Shown in pieces: positions 53,082-64,000 of a stretch of DNA of 64,000 nucleotides. The number at the start of each line of letters is the position of its first letter. The first letter of the stretch is position 1. The translations under genes were made by a program, and so were the position numbers. The stretch lies in assembly GCF_040611135.1 (NCBI RefSeq), contig NZ_JBEXNL010000002.1, positions 62,001 to 126,000 of the forward strand, read 5' to 3'. Below the pieces are notes generated by a model. It worked only from the letters and a program-made list of their open reading frames with translations. It was not told where the DNA came from and made no database searches. The DNA is from Tsukamurella sp040611135. GTDB taxonomy: Bacteria; Actinomycetota; Actinomycetes; Mycobacteriales; Mycobacteriaceae.

Positions 53082-53339
53082 GTGAGCTTGCTCAACATCA
53101 TCGGCGGGATCACGGTGATCGCCACGATCGTCGTCGTCGTCCTGTGTGTCATCTCGATGGCCACCGGCCGCAACGTGAAGTACCAGCAGCCGGACGAGTA
53201 CAAGCTCGGCGAGCCGTGGACCCGCGAACCCATGCTGTTCAGCGCGGTCGACGAGGCGCCGGTGGGCCCGCACGGTGGGCATCACGACGACCATGACAAC
53301 GAGAACCTGATCGGGGGTGCCGCTCGTGGCAAGTGGTGA
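53082..53339 (+). CDS. ctaJ: Small single-helix membrane protein, probable cytochrome aa3 oxidase subunit CtaJ
   Basis: The 85-residue protein has one N-terminal membrane helix (LLNIIGGITVIATIVVVVLC) and a His/Asp-rich cytoplasmic tail (GPHGGHHDDHDNENL). Size, helix position and placement before a DUF5130 gene and near pepN fit CtaJ, an accessory subunit of the aa3 cytochrome oxidase supercomplex of mycobacteria. The name rests on resemblance and context only. The start is GTG at 53082 with AAGGAAAGG upstream. The end overlaps the next gene. Confidence 0.6.
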   Translation: MSLLNIIGGITVIATIVVVVLCVISMATGRNVKYQQPDEYKLGEPWTREPMLFSAVDEAPVGPHGGHHDDHDNENLIGGAARGKW

Positions 53340-53808
53340 TCACACGCAGACCGTCGCGGTTCCGCAGGGCGATCTGCCCGTCGGCACTGCCATCACCTCG
53401 AGCGGGCGGATCTCCGCGGCCCGCCAGGCGAGCGACAGTCCGGTCAATCCGCCCTTCTCCCGCGAGGAGCTGATCGGCCTCGACGAGGCGCTGATCCGCG
53501 CCACCCGCGACGCGAACGCCCGCTTCTCCGTGTACATCGGCGACCTGGGCGACGATGCGCACGCCGGTGCCGAGGCGGTCCTCCGCCAGGCTCCGGAGCC
53601 CGAGTACGCGGCCCTCATCGCCGTGTCGCCGAACACGCGCGACATCGTCGTCCTCACCGGCAGCGGCGTCGCCGACCGCCTCGGGGACAAGGTTGCGCAG
53701 CTCGGCGTCACCGCGGCCATCCCGCCCTTCCAGGCCGGCGATCTCATCGACGGCCTCATCGCCGCGCTGCGCGTCATGGCTTCGGCCGTGAAGCCGCCGA
53801 CGGCGTAA
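53326..53808 (+). CDS. DUF5130 domain protein
   Basis: The 160-residue soluble protein has a TPM-like alpha/beta pattern (FSREELIGLDEALIRATRDA, ARFSVYIGDLG, YAALIAVSPNTRDIVVLTGS) and is the DUF5130 protein usually found beside ctaJ in mycobacteria. I chose the GTG at 53326, eight bases after a G-run; another GTG lies at 53317. It overlaps the ctaJ end by 14 bp, so the two are co-expressed. Function unknown. Confidence 0.75.
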   Translation: MASGDHTQTVAVPQGDLPVGTAITSSGRISAARQASDSPVNPPFSREELIGLDEALIRATRDANARFSVYIGDLGDDAHAGAEAVLRQAPEPEYAALIAVSPNTRDIVVLTGSGVADRLGDKVAQLGVTAAIPPFQAGDLIDGLIAALRVMASAVKPPTA

Positions 53809-53828
53809 ACAGCCGGCACCGACGAACG

Positions 53829-53861
53829 AACGGCCCATCGGATCCGATCCGGTGGGCCGTT
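53829..53861. terminator. Bidirectional hairpin terminator
   Basis: AACGGCCCATCGGAT pairs with ATCCGGTGGGCCGTT in a 15-bp stem (one G-T pair) with a 3-base loop, between the convergent DUF5130 and MFS genes. It can serve both strands. Confidence 0.75.
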
Positions 53862-53881
53862 CCGTCGTCTCCGGACGGTGG

Positions 53882-55390
53882 TCAGTGCTCGGCGGCTGCG
53901 AGGTCCCGGGCCTCCTCGTACAGCTCCGTCGCCTCCTCCGGGGTGTCCACCTGCGGCGCGGAGCCGAGCAGGGGCTGGGTGGCGGTCTCGCGCATCGCGA
54001 TGACGGCGATCAGGCCGACGACGCCGCTGACGATGAGGTAGAAGCCGGGCACCAGGTCGTTCTTCGTGGCATCGACCAGCGCGGACGTGATGAGCGGGGT
54101 CGTGCCGCCGAACGCCGACACGGCCACGTTGAAGCCGAGTCCCAGAGCGCCGTATCGGACGGCGGTGGGGAACAGGGCCGGCAGCGTCGAGGCCGTGGGC
54201 GCCGCGAAGCAGGCCAGCACGGCGCCGAACACGATGCAGGCCACCACCGGGCCCCACAGTGCGCCGTGGCTGAACAGCCAGAACGCGGGCACCGCGACGA
54301 CGATCTGCACGACCGCCGCGGTCGCGAAGACGGCCCTGCGGCCCACGATGTCGCTCAGGTGTCCCACGATCAGGATCAGCGCGACCACGACGAGCATCGC
54401 GAGCAGCACCAGCATGTCCGCGGTCAGCTGGGTCCGGTGCGCCACTTCGGTGAGATAGGTCGGCAGGTAGGCGGTGATCATGTAGTTGGTCACGTTGTAG
54501 AGGATCACCAGGCCCATGCACACCAGGAGCGGGCGCCAGAGCTTCGTGATGATCATGCGCAGTTCGTGCTGGGGCGTCTGCACCGCCTTCAGCGCGTCCT
54601 CGTGGGCGTCCAACTGGGCCTGGAACGCGGGGGTGTCCTCGAGCTTGAGGCGCAGGTACAGGCCGATCAGGCCCATCGGGCCCGCGATGAAGAAGGGGAT
54701 GCGCCACCCCCAGGACAGCATGTCCGCCTCGGAGAGCGCCGCGTTGAGGACCGTGACCAGCAGCGACGCGCACGAATAGCCGATGAACGTGCCGAAGTCC
54801 AACCAGCTGCCGAGGAAGCCGCGGCGCTTGTCCGGGGAGTACTCGGCGATGAACGTGGTCGCGCCGCCGTACTCGCCGCCCGTCGAGAAGCCTTGCACGA
54901 GCCGCGCGCACAGCAGCAGGATCGGCGCCCACATCCCGATCACCGCGTACGACGGGATGACGCCCACGGCGAAGGTGCCGATCGACATCATGATCATGGT
55001 GGCCGCAAGGACCTTCTGCCGGCCGACGCGGTCGCCCATCAGTCCGAAGACGATCCCGCCCAGCGGGCGGACGAAGAACGCGGCGGCGAAGGTGCCGAAG
55101 GTCGCGAGCAGCTGACCGGTGTGCGAAAGGCTCTCGAAGAACACCTTGCCGAGCGTCGTGGCGAGGTAGGCGTACACGCCGAAGTCGAACCACTCCATCA
55201 TGTTGCCCAGTGCGGCGGCGGTGATCGCGCGCTTGAGCATCGGCTGGTCGACGACCGTGATCGACTCCTCGGTGAGCGGGGGCTTGCGCCGGAAGAGCCG
55301 CGCCAGCGTACGGCGGCGAGAGGATCGAACACTCTCGGTGCCCCAGCCCGCTATGTGCAGTTCGCCCGATTCCGTTCGCGTCCTGTCCAT
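53882..55390 (-). CDS. ProP/MHS-family MFS transporter
   Basis: The 502-residue protein has 12 hydrophobic helices and metabolite:H+ symporter marks: GNMMEWFDFGVYAYLATTLG, GGIVFGLMGDRVGRQKVLAA and ARLVQGFSTGGEYGGATTFI. Members carry proline, betaine, shikimate or 2-oxoglutarate; the best fit by eye is ProP-like, with an acidic, helical C-terminal tail (EEATELYEEARDLAAAEH) that could be osmosensing. It stands alone. It is not part of the conserved mycobacterial order here. Confidence 0.85.
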   Translation of the reverse strand: MDRTRTESGELHIAGWGTESVRSSRRRTLARLFRRKPPLTEESITVVDQPMLKRAITAAALGNMMEWFDFGVYAYLATTLGKVFFESLSHTGQLLATFGTFAAAFFVRPLGGIVFGLMGDRVGRQKVLAATMIMMSIGTFAVGVIPSYAVIGMWAPILLLCARLVQGFSTGGEYGGATTFIAEYSPDKRRGFLGSWLDFGTFIGYSCASLLVTVLNAALSEADMLSWGWRIPFFIAGPMGLIGLYLRLKLEDTPAFQAQLDAHEDALKAVQTPQHELRMIITKLWRPLLVCMGLVILYNVTNYMITAYLPTYLTEVAHRTQLTADMLVLLAMLVVVALILIVGHLSDIVGRRAVFATAAVVQIVVAVPAFWLFSHGALWGPVVACIVFGAVLACFAAPTASTLPALFPTAVRYGALGLGFNVAVSAFGGTTPLITSALVDATKNDLVPGFYLIVSGVVGLIAVIAMRETATQPLLGSAPQVDTPEEATELYEEARDLAAAEH

Positions 55391-55513
55391 TTCTCCACGC
55401 TAACAAGATTCTCTAATCACGAGGCGCGGGGTCCGGAACGGCGGACGGTATGCGCCGAAATAGGACGGTTACGACCGGGTCGTCGCGGGCATGCGCTGGA
55501 CCGGCCTGATCGA

Positions 55514-55840
55514 CTACTCCGTGAAGAGGTCACCGTCGACGTAGAACCATGCGCTGTCCTCCCGGACGAAGCGGGACCGCTCGTGCAGGACGCCGAGCTC
55601 CCCGTCGACGAGGTAGGTGGCCCGGAACTCCACGACCCCCGACTCGTCGACGGCGGCGCCGTCGACCGTGTCGACGATCTGGAGACCGCGCCAGCGCACG
55701 TCCTCGTCGAGCTCGAGTTCCGCCGGCCGGGTGCTCGGATGCCACGAGGCGAGGAGCCATGCCGCGTCCCCGTCGCGGAAGGCGGCGAACCGGGAGCGCA
55801 TGAGTGCCTCGGCGGTGTCGGGAGTGTGGCGTGCGTCCAT
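55514..55840 (-). CDS. YchJ-like NTF2-fold protein
   Basis: The 108-residue protein has EALMRSRFAAFRDGDAAWLL and VRWRGLQIVDT, then VVEFRATYLVDGELGVLHER and RFVREDSAWFYVDGDL, the middle domain of the YchJ family. The zinc-binding SEC-C motifs that flank it in other YchJ proteins are absent. It is a stand-alone gene of unknown role. Confidence 0.8.
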   Translation of the reverse strand: MDARHTPDTAEALMRSRFAAFRDGDAAWLLASWHPSTRPAELELDEDVRWRGLQIVDTVDGAAVDESGVVEFRATYLVDGELGVLHERSRFVREDSAWFYVDGDLFTE

Positions 55841-55936
55841 GTGTGCAGCGTACGGCGATGGTCATCACGTTGTGCGCCGCGTCCGATCGTGTTCTGATCG
55901 AATCTAAATATTGAAGTGTCAATGATTGGAGACGGG

Positions 55937-56398
55937 ATGAACCTCAACCGGACGATCCGAAACGCCGTCGCCGCGCTGTTCACCGTCGGTGCCCTGGTGC
56001 TCGGCGTCGCCGCCCAGGCGAGCGCTGCACCGTCGAGCCCCAAGCAGGTCGTGACCGCCTTCTACACCGAGGGCTTCGTACAGCGCGACATCGCGGGCGC
56101 GGCGCAGCGCTACATCGGCGAGCACTACATCCAGCACAATCCCGAGGTCGCGGACGGCCGGGACGCCTTCGTCAAGGTCCTCGGGCCGGTCGTGAAGGAC
56201 CCGAAGTACAGCACCTCGATCGTGCGCGTCGTCGCGGACGGCGACATCGTCGTGGTCTACGCGAAGTCGGTCTACGAAGGTAAGGCCCAGGCGGTCGCCG
56301 ACATCTTCCGCGTCGCGGGCGGCAAGATCGTCGAGCACTGGGACGTGATCCAGGACGACCCGGGCAGGACGGTGAGCGGCCACCCGTTCATCAGCTGA
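55937..56398 (+). CDS. Secreted SnoaL/NTF2-like protein
   Basis: The 153-residue protein has a Sec signal peptide (basic start, then FTVGALVLGVAAQASAAP, cleavage likely after ASA). The mature part is a SnoaL-like NTF2 domain (VVTAFYTEGFVQRDIAGAAQ, YIQHNPEVADGRDAF, GKIVEHWDVIQDDP). I chose the ATG at 55937, with GGAG seven to eight bases upstream; earlier in-frame starts at 55916 and 55922 would spoil the signal peptide. A hairpin follows. Substrate unknown. Confidence 0.82.
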   Translation: MNLNRTIRNAVAALFTVGALVLGVAAQASAAPSSPKQVVTAFYTEGFVQRDIAGAAQRYIGEHYIQHNPEVADGRDAFVKVLGPVVKDPKYSTSIVRVVADGDIVVVYAKSVYEGKAQAVADIFRVAGGKIVEHWDVIQDDPGRTVSGHPFIS

Positions 56399-56413
56399 GC
56401 GCCGCACGCGACG

Positions 56414-56445
56414 GCGGCCCCGGGATCGAAGGATCCCGGGGCCGC
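56414..56445. terminator. Bidirectional hairpin terminator
   Basis: GCGGCCCCGGGATC and GATCCCGGGGCCGC form a perfect 14-bp stem with a GAAG loop between the convergent NTF2-like gene and pepN. It probably ends transcription from both sides. Confidence 0.8.
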
Positions 56446-56458
56446 GGTCGTCGGTGCG

Positions 56459-59026
<2,568 letters not shown>

Positions 59027-59241
59027 GGGCGACGCTCCTTCGTGCTCGGGTGCATGCTCGGCTGCTGTGCGCTTCGATGGGACCGATTCCACAATGCCAC
59101 CCGCGCCCGGCGAGTGTGTGACGGGGAAGCACATGCGGGTGCGCGGCGTTGCGACGAGGGGAAGAATCGACACCGTCGGGCCGGGTACGTCCGCGCCGCG
59201 CCCGGCGGCACCGTCGACCATCGTGAACGCAAGGAGACCAA

Positions 59242-59865
59242 GTGACCGAGACCGCCCCGACGAAGGACCGCGTCGACTTCTGGTTCGACCCGCTGTGCCC
59301 GTGGTGCTGGATCACCTCGCGCTGGATCCTCGAGGTCGAGAAGGTCCGCGACATCGACGTGAACTTCCACGTGATGAGCCTGGCGGTGCTCAACGAGGGC
59401 CGCGACAACCTGCCCGAGGTCTACCAGGAGCTGATGAAGACGGCGTGGGGCCCGGTGCGCGTGCTCATCGCCGCCGCCCGGCGCCACGGCGACGAGGTGC
59501 TGCCGAAGCTCTACACCGCGATGGGTACGCGGATCCACAACCAGCAGAACAAGGACCTACCGGTCGTGATCGCGGAGTCGCTCGCGGAGGTCGGCCTGGA
59601 GTCGGACCTCGCGGCCGCCGCGAACAGCACCGATTTCGACGAGGAGCTGCGCACGAGCCATCACGCCGGCATGGACAAGGTCGGCGACGACGTGGGCACC
59701 CCCACGATCCACATCAACGGCGTCGCCTTCTTCGGCCCCGTGCTCTCCCGCATCCCGCGCGGCGAGACCGCCGGGAAGGTCTGGGACGGAGCGGTTCTCC
59801 TGTCCGCGTACCCGCATTTCTACGAGCTCAAGCGCACCCGCACCGAGGAGCCCGAGTTCGACTGA
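59242..59865 (+). CDS. Mycothiol-linked DsbA-family oxidoreductase (Rv2466c-like)
   Basis: The 207-residue protein has a thioredoxin-fold core with an inserted helical domain and the active site DPLCPWCWITSRWI near residues 16-29. cis-Pro lies in VGTPTIHINGVAFFGP. It matches Rv2466c, described as a mycothiol-dependent reductase (mycoredoxin-2/nitroreductase) in oxidative stress. The GTG at 59242 follows AAGGAG. The last 11 codons, including the stop, lie in a 58-bp unit repeated in tandem after the gene. Confidence 0.9.
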   Translation: MTETAPTKDRVDFWFDPLCPWCWITSRWILEVEKVRDIDVNFHVMSLAVLNEGRDNLPEVYQELMKTAWGPVRVLIAAARRHGDEVLPKLYTAMGTRIHNQQNKDLPVVIAESLAEVGLESDLAAAANSTDFDEELRTSHHAGMDKVGDDVGTPTIHINGVAFFGPVLSRIPRGETAGKVWDGAVLLSAYPHFYELKRTRTEEPEFD

Positions 59866-59981
59866 CGAGGTGGTCTCTCGTCGAGCTCAGCGCACCCGCA
59901 CCGAGGAGCCCGAGTTCGACTGACGAGGTGGTCTCTCGTCGAGCTCAGCGCACCCGCACCGAGGAGCCCGAGTTCGACTGA
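59832..59981. repeat. 58-bp tandem repeat (2.6 copies) at the 3' end of the Rv2466c-like gene
   Basis: Two exact 58-bp copies (59832-59889, 59890-59947) and a 34-bp partial copy (59948-59981). Each begins GCGCACCCGCACCGAGG, covers the last codons and stop of the gene, and (copies 1 and 2) ends with GACGAG, seven bases, CTCGTC, a small hairpin. The unit is not a multiple of three, so later copies are non-coding. It looks like a recent slipped duplication and a possible strain marker. Confidence 0.95.
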
Positions 59982-59999
59982 CAGCTCCCACCGGACACC

Positions 60000-60041
60000 G
60001 AACGGGGCCCCGCCGCACAGCACGTGCGACGGGGCCCGTTC
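60000..60041. terminator. Bidirectional hairpin terminator
   Basis: GAACGGG-CCCCG and CGGGGCCCGTTC with further pairing inside form a stem of about 17 pairs, with one bulge and one mismatch, between the repeat region and the convergent M48 gene. Confidence 0.75.
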
Positions 60042-60057
60042 GTGGTGGCGACCGCGA

Positions 60058-61563
60058 TCAGGAGCCGTCCGGACCGTTCGGGCCGGGTTGTGCGGGCGGC
60101 TGCTGCTGGCCCTGCGGGGCCTGGCCGGGCCCCTGCGGCGGGTACGGCCCGACGGGGCCCTGTGGCGCGGCCGGCCCGGAGGGGACGTGGTGGGCGCCCG
60201 GACCGAACGGGCCCTGCGGACCCACGGGGCCCTGCGGAACCTGGCCGGGGGCCGGGGCCAGCGTCTCCTGGCGGTTGTAGGTGGGTACCGGCCCGGCGGG
60301 CACGACGGCACCGCCACCGATGCCGCGGAGCGGCTGGGACGGCGCGAACCACAGCGAGCCCGCCCGCGTGCGGTTGCGGAGCGCCGCCGCGCGCCAGGTC
60401 AGCACCGGATGCGACGACAGGAGGTTCACCACCCAGGTGAAGAAGCCCTTGTCGGTGGACGCGCGGTCGGCGAGCTGGTCGAAGTCGACCTGCTTGCCGA
60501 GGTACTTGCCCGCGCCGAGCACGCCCATGCCACCGGGGATTCCGGCGGGCTCGTTGAAGTAACCGTAGTTGTCGGCGGTGTACTCCTGCGAGCGCGACAG
60601 TGCGGCCCCGATGAAGGGCAGGTAACTCATCGCGAACGAGCCGACCTGCCGCCAGTAGGAGACGTGGCCGGCGGCGATGTGGCCCACCTCGTGGCCGATG
60701 ATGTAGGCCAGCGCATCGGGATCGCGGGCCTCGCCGCCGATCTCGAACAGGTCGCTGTAGACCACGACGAACCTGCGGAATCCGTGGCCGGACGCGAAGG
60801 CGTTGATCTGGCCGTTGCCGAGGACGACGAACGCGTCGGGCACCTCGCGCATGCCGTACCGCGCCGCGGCCTCGCGCACCATCCGATAGCCCTCGGGGAA
60901 CTGCGTGGGCGTCATCTGGATGCCCTGGACCCGGGGCGAGGCCCAGGTGATGCCGCGCCCGAGCCACAGGACGATCGGGACCAGCAGCGCGAGCAGCGTG
61001 TACTCGTTGATGGCGCCGAGCATCGCCAGCAGGATCGAGCCGCCGTAGAGGAGCAGGGTCACCAGGATCACGATCACCAGCAGCGGGATCTCCCAGGGGT
61101 GCCGCCGGGGCGCGCCCGCGTAGGCGGGCGGCTGGTACACGGGCGTCACCGGACCGACGGGTCCGGCCGGTCCGCCCGGGAACTGCGGCCCGGCGCCGAA
61201 CGGGGAGCCGGCCGGGAACCGGGGGATCTCGCCGGTCCCCGGGTGCGACGGTGCCGCGCCGAGCCCGGCGGTGACCGACGGGTCGTGCGCGCCCAGCTCG
61301 GGCAGCGTGTGGTGGCCGCCGGTCCGATGTCGCTCGGTGGGGAAGTCGGCGGCGGGGATCGCGGAGGTCGCCGCGTCCGAGGGGGAGGCGGACGCCCCGG
61401 CGTCCGGTGCCACGTCCTCCGGCTGAACGACGGGGAAGAAGCCCGTGCTGGGCATCGTCGACTCGTTCGGCTCGGAGCTGAAGGCGCCGCTGCGGGCGGA
61501 CTCGGTGGGGGCGGAGTCGTCCTTCGGCTCCTGCCCCGGTGTCTGCTCGGTGCTGTCATCCAT
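60058..61563 (-). CDS. M48-family membrane zinc metalloprotease
   Basis: The 501-residue protein has a disordered, Ser/Thr/Pro-rich N-terminal 160 residues, two membrane helices (about 162-215), then an HtpX/Ste24-like protease domain with the zinc motif GHEVGHIAAGH near 288 and the third ligand Glu in EYTADNYG. A Gly/Pro/Gln-rich C-terminal tail of about 90 residues follows. It may handle membrane protein quality control. The zinc site is complete. The gene is divergent from rpiB with 62 bp between. Confidence 0.88.
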   Translation of the reverse strand: MDDSTEQTPGQEPKDDSAPTESARSGAFSSEPNESTMPSTGFFPVVQPEDVAPDAGASASPSDAATSAIPAADFPTERHRTGGHHTLPELGAHDPSVTAGLGAAPSHPGTGEIPRFPAGSPFGAGPQFPGGPAGPVGPVTPVYQPPAYAGAPRRHPWEIPLLVIVILVTLLLYGGSILLAMLGAINEYTLLALLVPIVLWLGRGITWASPRVQGIQMTPTQFPEGYRMVREAAARYGMREVPDAFVVLGNGQINAFASGHGFRRFVVVYSDLFEIGGEARDPDALAYIIGHEVGHIAAGHVSYWRQVGSFAMSYLPFIGAALSRSQEYTADNYGYFNEPAGIPGGMGVLGAGKYLGKQVDFDQLADRASTDKGFFTWVVNLLSSHPVLTWRAAALRNRTRAGSLWFAPSQPLRGIGGGAVVPAGPVPTYNRQETLAPAPGQVPQGPVGPQGPFGPGAHHVPSGPAAPQGPVGPYPPQGPGQAPQGQQQPPAQPGPNGPDGS

Positions 61564-61625
61564 GCCATCGAATGTAGGCTGTGCCGCTCATCGATGCTCG
61601 CGCGGCGCGTGCAAGACTTGTGGCC

Positions 61626-62108
<483 letters not shown>

Positions 62109-62132
62109 CACCGTCCACCGCCCGGGGCCTCG

Positions 62133-62936
62133 ATGCCTGAGGGGCACACACTCCACCGGCTCGCCCTCGCTCACGACGCACTGTTCGCGGGCGAGGGCGT
62201 CTCCGTCTCCAGCCCGCAGGGACGGTTCGCGCCGGAGGCGAAGCGCCTCGACGGCCGGGTCTTCGAGCGCGCCGACTCCTGGGGTAAGCACCTGTGGCAC
62301 CGCTACGACGGCGGCCTGATCGTGCACGTGCACCTGGGGCTGTACGGCGCCTTCACGGACTTCGGCCTGCTCGACGGTGCGCCGCCCGCGCCGGTGGGCC
62401 AGGTCAGGATGCGCATCGTCGGACCGCGCGGCGGCACCGACCTGCGCGGCCCCACCGCCTGCGAGCTCGTCACGGAGGAGCAGGTCGACGGTGTCCTCGC
62501 CCGCCTCGGGCCGGACCCGCTGCGCCCGGAGTCCGACCCGGACGACGCGCGACGGCGCATCGAGCGCTCACGCCGACCGATCGGCGCGCTGCTCATGGAC
62601 CAGAAGGTGTTGGCCGGTGTCGGCAACGTCTACCGCGCCGAGGTGCTGTTCCGGGCCGGGATCGACCCGCACCGCGCGGGGCGGGACGTCTCCCGCGCCG
62701 AGTTCGACGGGGTGTGGGCGGACCTGGTCGCGCTCATGCCGATCGGCGTCGAGCGCGGCCGCATGCACGTGGTGCGCCCCGAACACGACCACGGCGCACC
62801 GTCGTACGCCGAGGACCGGCCCCGGACCTACGTCTACCGGCGCACCGGCGAGCTCTGCCGCGTGTGCGGCACACCCGTTCGCACCGAGGTGATGGAGGCG
62901 CGAAACCTCTACTGGTGTCCCACCTGTCAGAGCTGA
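62133..62936 (+). CDS. nei: Endonuclease VIII-type DNA glycosylase (Fpg/Nei family)
   Basis: The 267-residue repair enzyme starts MPEGHTLHRLA, with catalytic Pro2 and Glu3 of the Fpg/Nei family. VGNVYRAEVLFRAGIDP holds the helix-two-turn-helix Asn, and CRVCGTPVRTEVMEARNLYW followed by CPTC is the C-terminal zinc finger. It excises oxidised bases and cleaves the strand. It corresponds in position to Rv2464c (Nei1), 24 bp after rpiB. Confidence 0.93.
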   Translation: MPEGHTLHRLALAHDALFAGEGVSVSSPQGRFAPEAKRLDGRVFERADSWGKHLWHRYDGGLIVHVHLGLYGAFTDFGLLDGAPPAPVGQVRMRIVGPRGGTDLRGPTACELVTEEQVDGVLARLGPDPLRPESDPDDARRRIERSRRPIGALLMDQKVLAGVGNVYRAEVLFRAGIDPHRAGRDVSRAEFDGVWADLVALMPIGVERGRMHVVRPEHDHGAPSYAEDRPRTYVYRRTGELCRVCGTPVRTEVMEARNLYWCPTCQS

Positions 62937-63019
62937 CTGCGCTGTTAGCTCGGACACAGAACCGCTTTCTTAACATGGATTTCAGCTCGTTCACACACGC
63001 GGCGGGTTGAGTCGCGGGC

Positions 63020-64000
63020 ATGAACACGATGACCGTCCACAGCAGGGCGGCCCGGCGACCGGCGGACGCCGGCCGGGCCCGGATCACCGTGCTCGCCGTC
63101 GGCGGAACGGGCGAGTCGTGGACCGACGATCCGCGCACCGATGTCACCGGAATGCTCAGCCACGTGGTGGCGGAACTCGACGACCGGTTCACCGACCGGT
63201 GGGTGGCCTACCCGGCGTCGTACGGCCCGGTCCCGGCGCGCGACGGCGTCTCGTTCGCGGAGTCCGTCGCCATCGGCGTCGAGCGCCTCCTGGGGACGAT
63301 CGCGGAGATCGACGGACCGGTGGTCCTGATCGGCTACTCGCAGGGATGCACCGTGGTCCGGCGGGTCCTGGGCGCGATGACCGACGGTCCCGTGCTCGCG
63401 CCGCACGTCCTCGCCGTCGGGCTGATCTCGGATCCGGAGCGGCCGCACGGCAGCGACCCCGCGCTGTGCGGATCGGGCGTCGCGGGCGACGGACCCCCGG
63501 TGCCCGACGGGATGCCGCTGCTGTGGATCTCGCATCCGCAGGACGTCATCTGCAACGCCAGCGTCGACTCCTTCGTGCGGGACATCGCCGACGCGACCGC
63601 CTATCTGACCCTCCGCGACCTGGCGACCTGGGCGCCGCGCGCGGCCGGGGAGTACCTCGGGCACCGGTTCCAGAACGCCACCCGCACCGCGTTCGGGTCG
63701 CGGCAGTGGCGGCGCGACGTGGCCCGGCTGCGCACCGCCGGGCGGGAGATCCTGGGCTACCTGCCGCGGGTGAACTACCGCGGGCGGGACTACAACCTGC
63801 GCGGCAACCGGCACACCGCGTACGCCGACGAGCCGCTCGCCCGGCTCCGGCACGAGGATTACGAGCTCACGGGCTGCCAGATCCTCGCGCAGTGGCTGCA
63901 GGTCCAGGCCACCTTCGCCCTCCCGGCGGAGCCGGATCGGGCCGCCCGGGCCCCGCAGCGGGCCGGGACCGCGGCCGCTGGTCTAGAGTCGGTGACGTAT
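63020..64000 (+). CDS. LysB/cutinase-like serine hydrolase (3' end beyond the window)
   Basis: At least 327 residues are visible and the frame is open at the right edge. It is an alpha/beta hydrolase with nucleophile Ser in IGYSQGCT (residue 107), Asp in HPQDVIC (residue 175) and His in RGNRHTAYA (residue 265). The order and spacing resemble mycobacteriophage LysB, which cuts mycolic-acid esters of arabinogalactan, and also the cutinase/PE-PPE group. There is no signal peptide. The upstream 83 bp hold TAACAT at 62971 (possible -10) but no strong ribosome-binding site. A bacterial cell-envelope esterase or the start of a phage-derived region are both possible. Confidence 0.7.
   Translation, partial: MNTMTVHSRAARRPADAGRARITVLAVGGTGESWTDDPRTDVTGMLSHVVAELDDRFTDRWVAYPASYGPVPARDGVSFAESVAIGVERLLGTIAEIDGPVVLIGYSQGCTVVRRVLGAMTDGPVLAPHVLAVGLISDPERPHGSDPALCGSGVAGDGPPVPDGMPLLWISHPQDVICNASVDSFVRDIADATAYLTLRDLATWAPRAAGEYLGHRFQNATRTAFGSRQWRRDVARLRTAGREILGYLPRVNYRGRDYNLRGNRHTAYADEPLARLRHEDYELTGCQILAQWLQVQATFALPAEPDRAARAPQRAGTAAAGLESVTY

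Noticed and set aside
59832..59981. CRISPR-like repeat
   Set aside because: The 58-bp units are directly adjacent with no spacers and include coding sequence.
62930..62951. Hairpin overlapping the nei stop codon
   Set aside because: Seven pairs with one G-T and an eight-base loop; too weak for a terminator call.

Overview
This window is about 70% GC, has densely packed genes, frequent 4-bp ATGA/GTGA overlaps and many GTG/TTG starts. It is chromosomal DNA from a mycolic-acid-type actinomycete (Mycobacteriales). The gene order ettA, gdh, a 4HBT thioesterase, a conserved protein, then aglA, glbO, HNH, ctaJ, DUF5130, pepN, an Rv2466c-like protein, rpiB and nei matches from memory the M. tuberculosis block Rv2477c to Rv2464c. 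The narK/hemD/cbiX and nirBD genes match Rv0261c-Rv0259c and Rv0252-Rv0253. Tsukamurella is my best guess for the genus, but the sequence alone does not prove it.

Bases 1-11633 hold an assimilatory nitrate block. On the + strand are narK (cut by the left edge), a HemD/winged-helix fusion and a sirohydrochlorin chelatase, which make siroheme. On the - strand are a diflavin nitrate reductase, a MobA-MoeA fusion, nirB, nirD and a membrane-anchored pseudokinase. Siroheme supplies NirB and the molybdenum cofactor supplies the nitrate reductase. GlnR-like half-site pairs lie upstream of nasN and, less convincingly, nirB.

Bases 11782-24760 (- strand) are one probable operon: a one-module PKS (KS-AT-DH-KR-ACP), a one-module NRPS ending in a reductase (C-A-T-R, binding-pocket code read by eye as glycine), an ABC-2 exporter and a luciferase-like oxidoreductase. 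The expected product is an unsaturated N-acyl glycinal or its alcohol. A 442-bp regulatory gap separates it from ettA and gdh.

Bases 31487-43967 are the most interesting part: a compact RiPP cluster with the hallmarks of a thiopeptide (pyritide) pathway. It has a 42-residue precursor ending in a Ser/Cys-rich core, a small divergent protein that may be the [4+2] pyridine synthase, a membrane protein, split LanB dehydratase halves, an ocin-ThiF/RRE partner, a YcaO cyclodehydratase ending in PxPxP, a SagB-type azoline dehydrogenase, a luciferase-like monooxygenase and an ABC exporter. It is bracketed by hairpin terminators and sits, with a STAND/WD40 gene driven by a leaderless promoter, between gdh and the thioesterase that normally follows it.

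Bases 47782-62936 return to conserved housekeeping genes, with small additions (MerR/DUF4188 pair, ProP-like transporter, YchJ-like and secreted NTF2-like proteins, M48 protease). The right edge holds an open-ended LysB/cutinase-like serine hydrolase. I saw no tRNA, rRNA, insertion sequence or CRISPR array.
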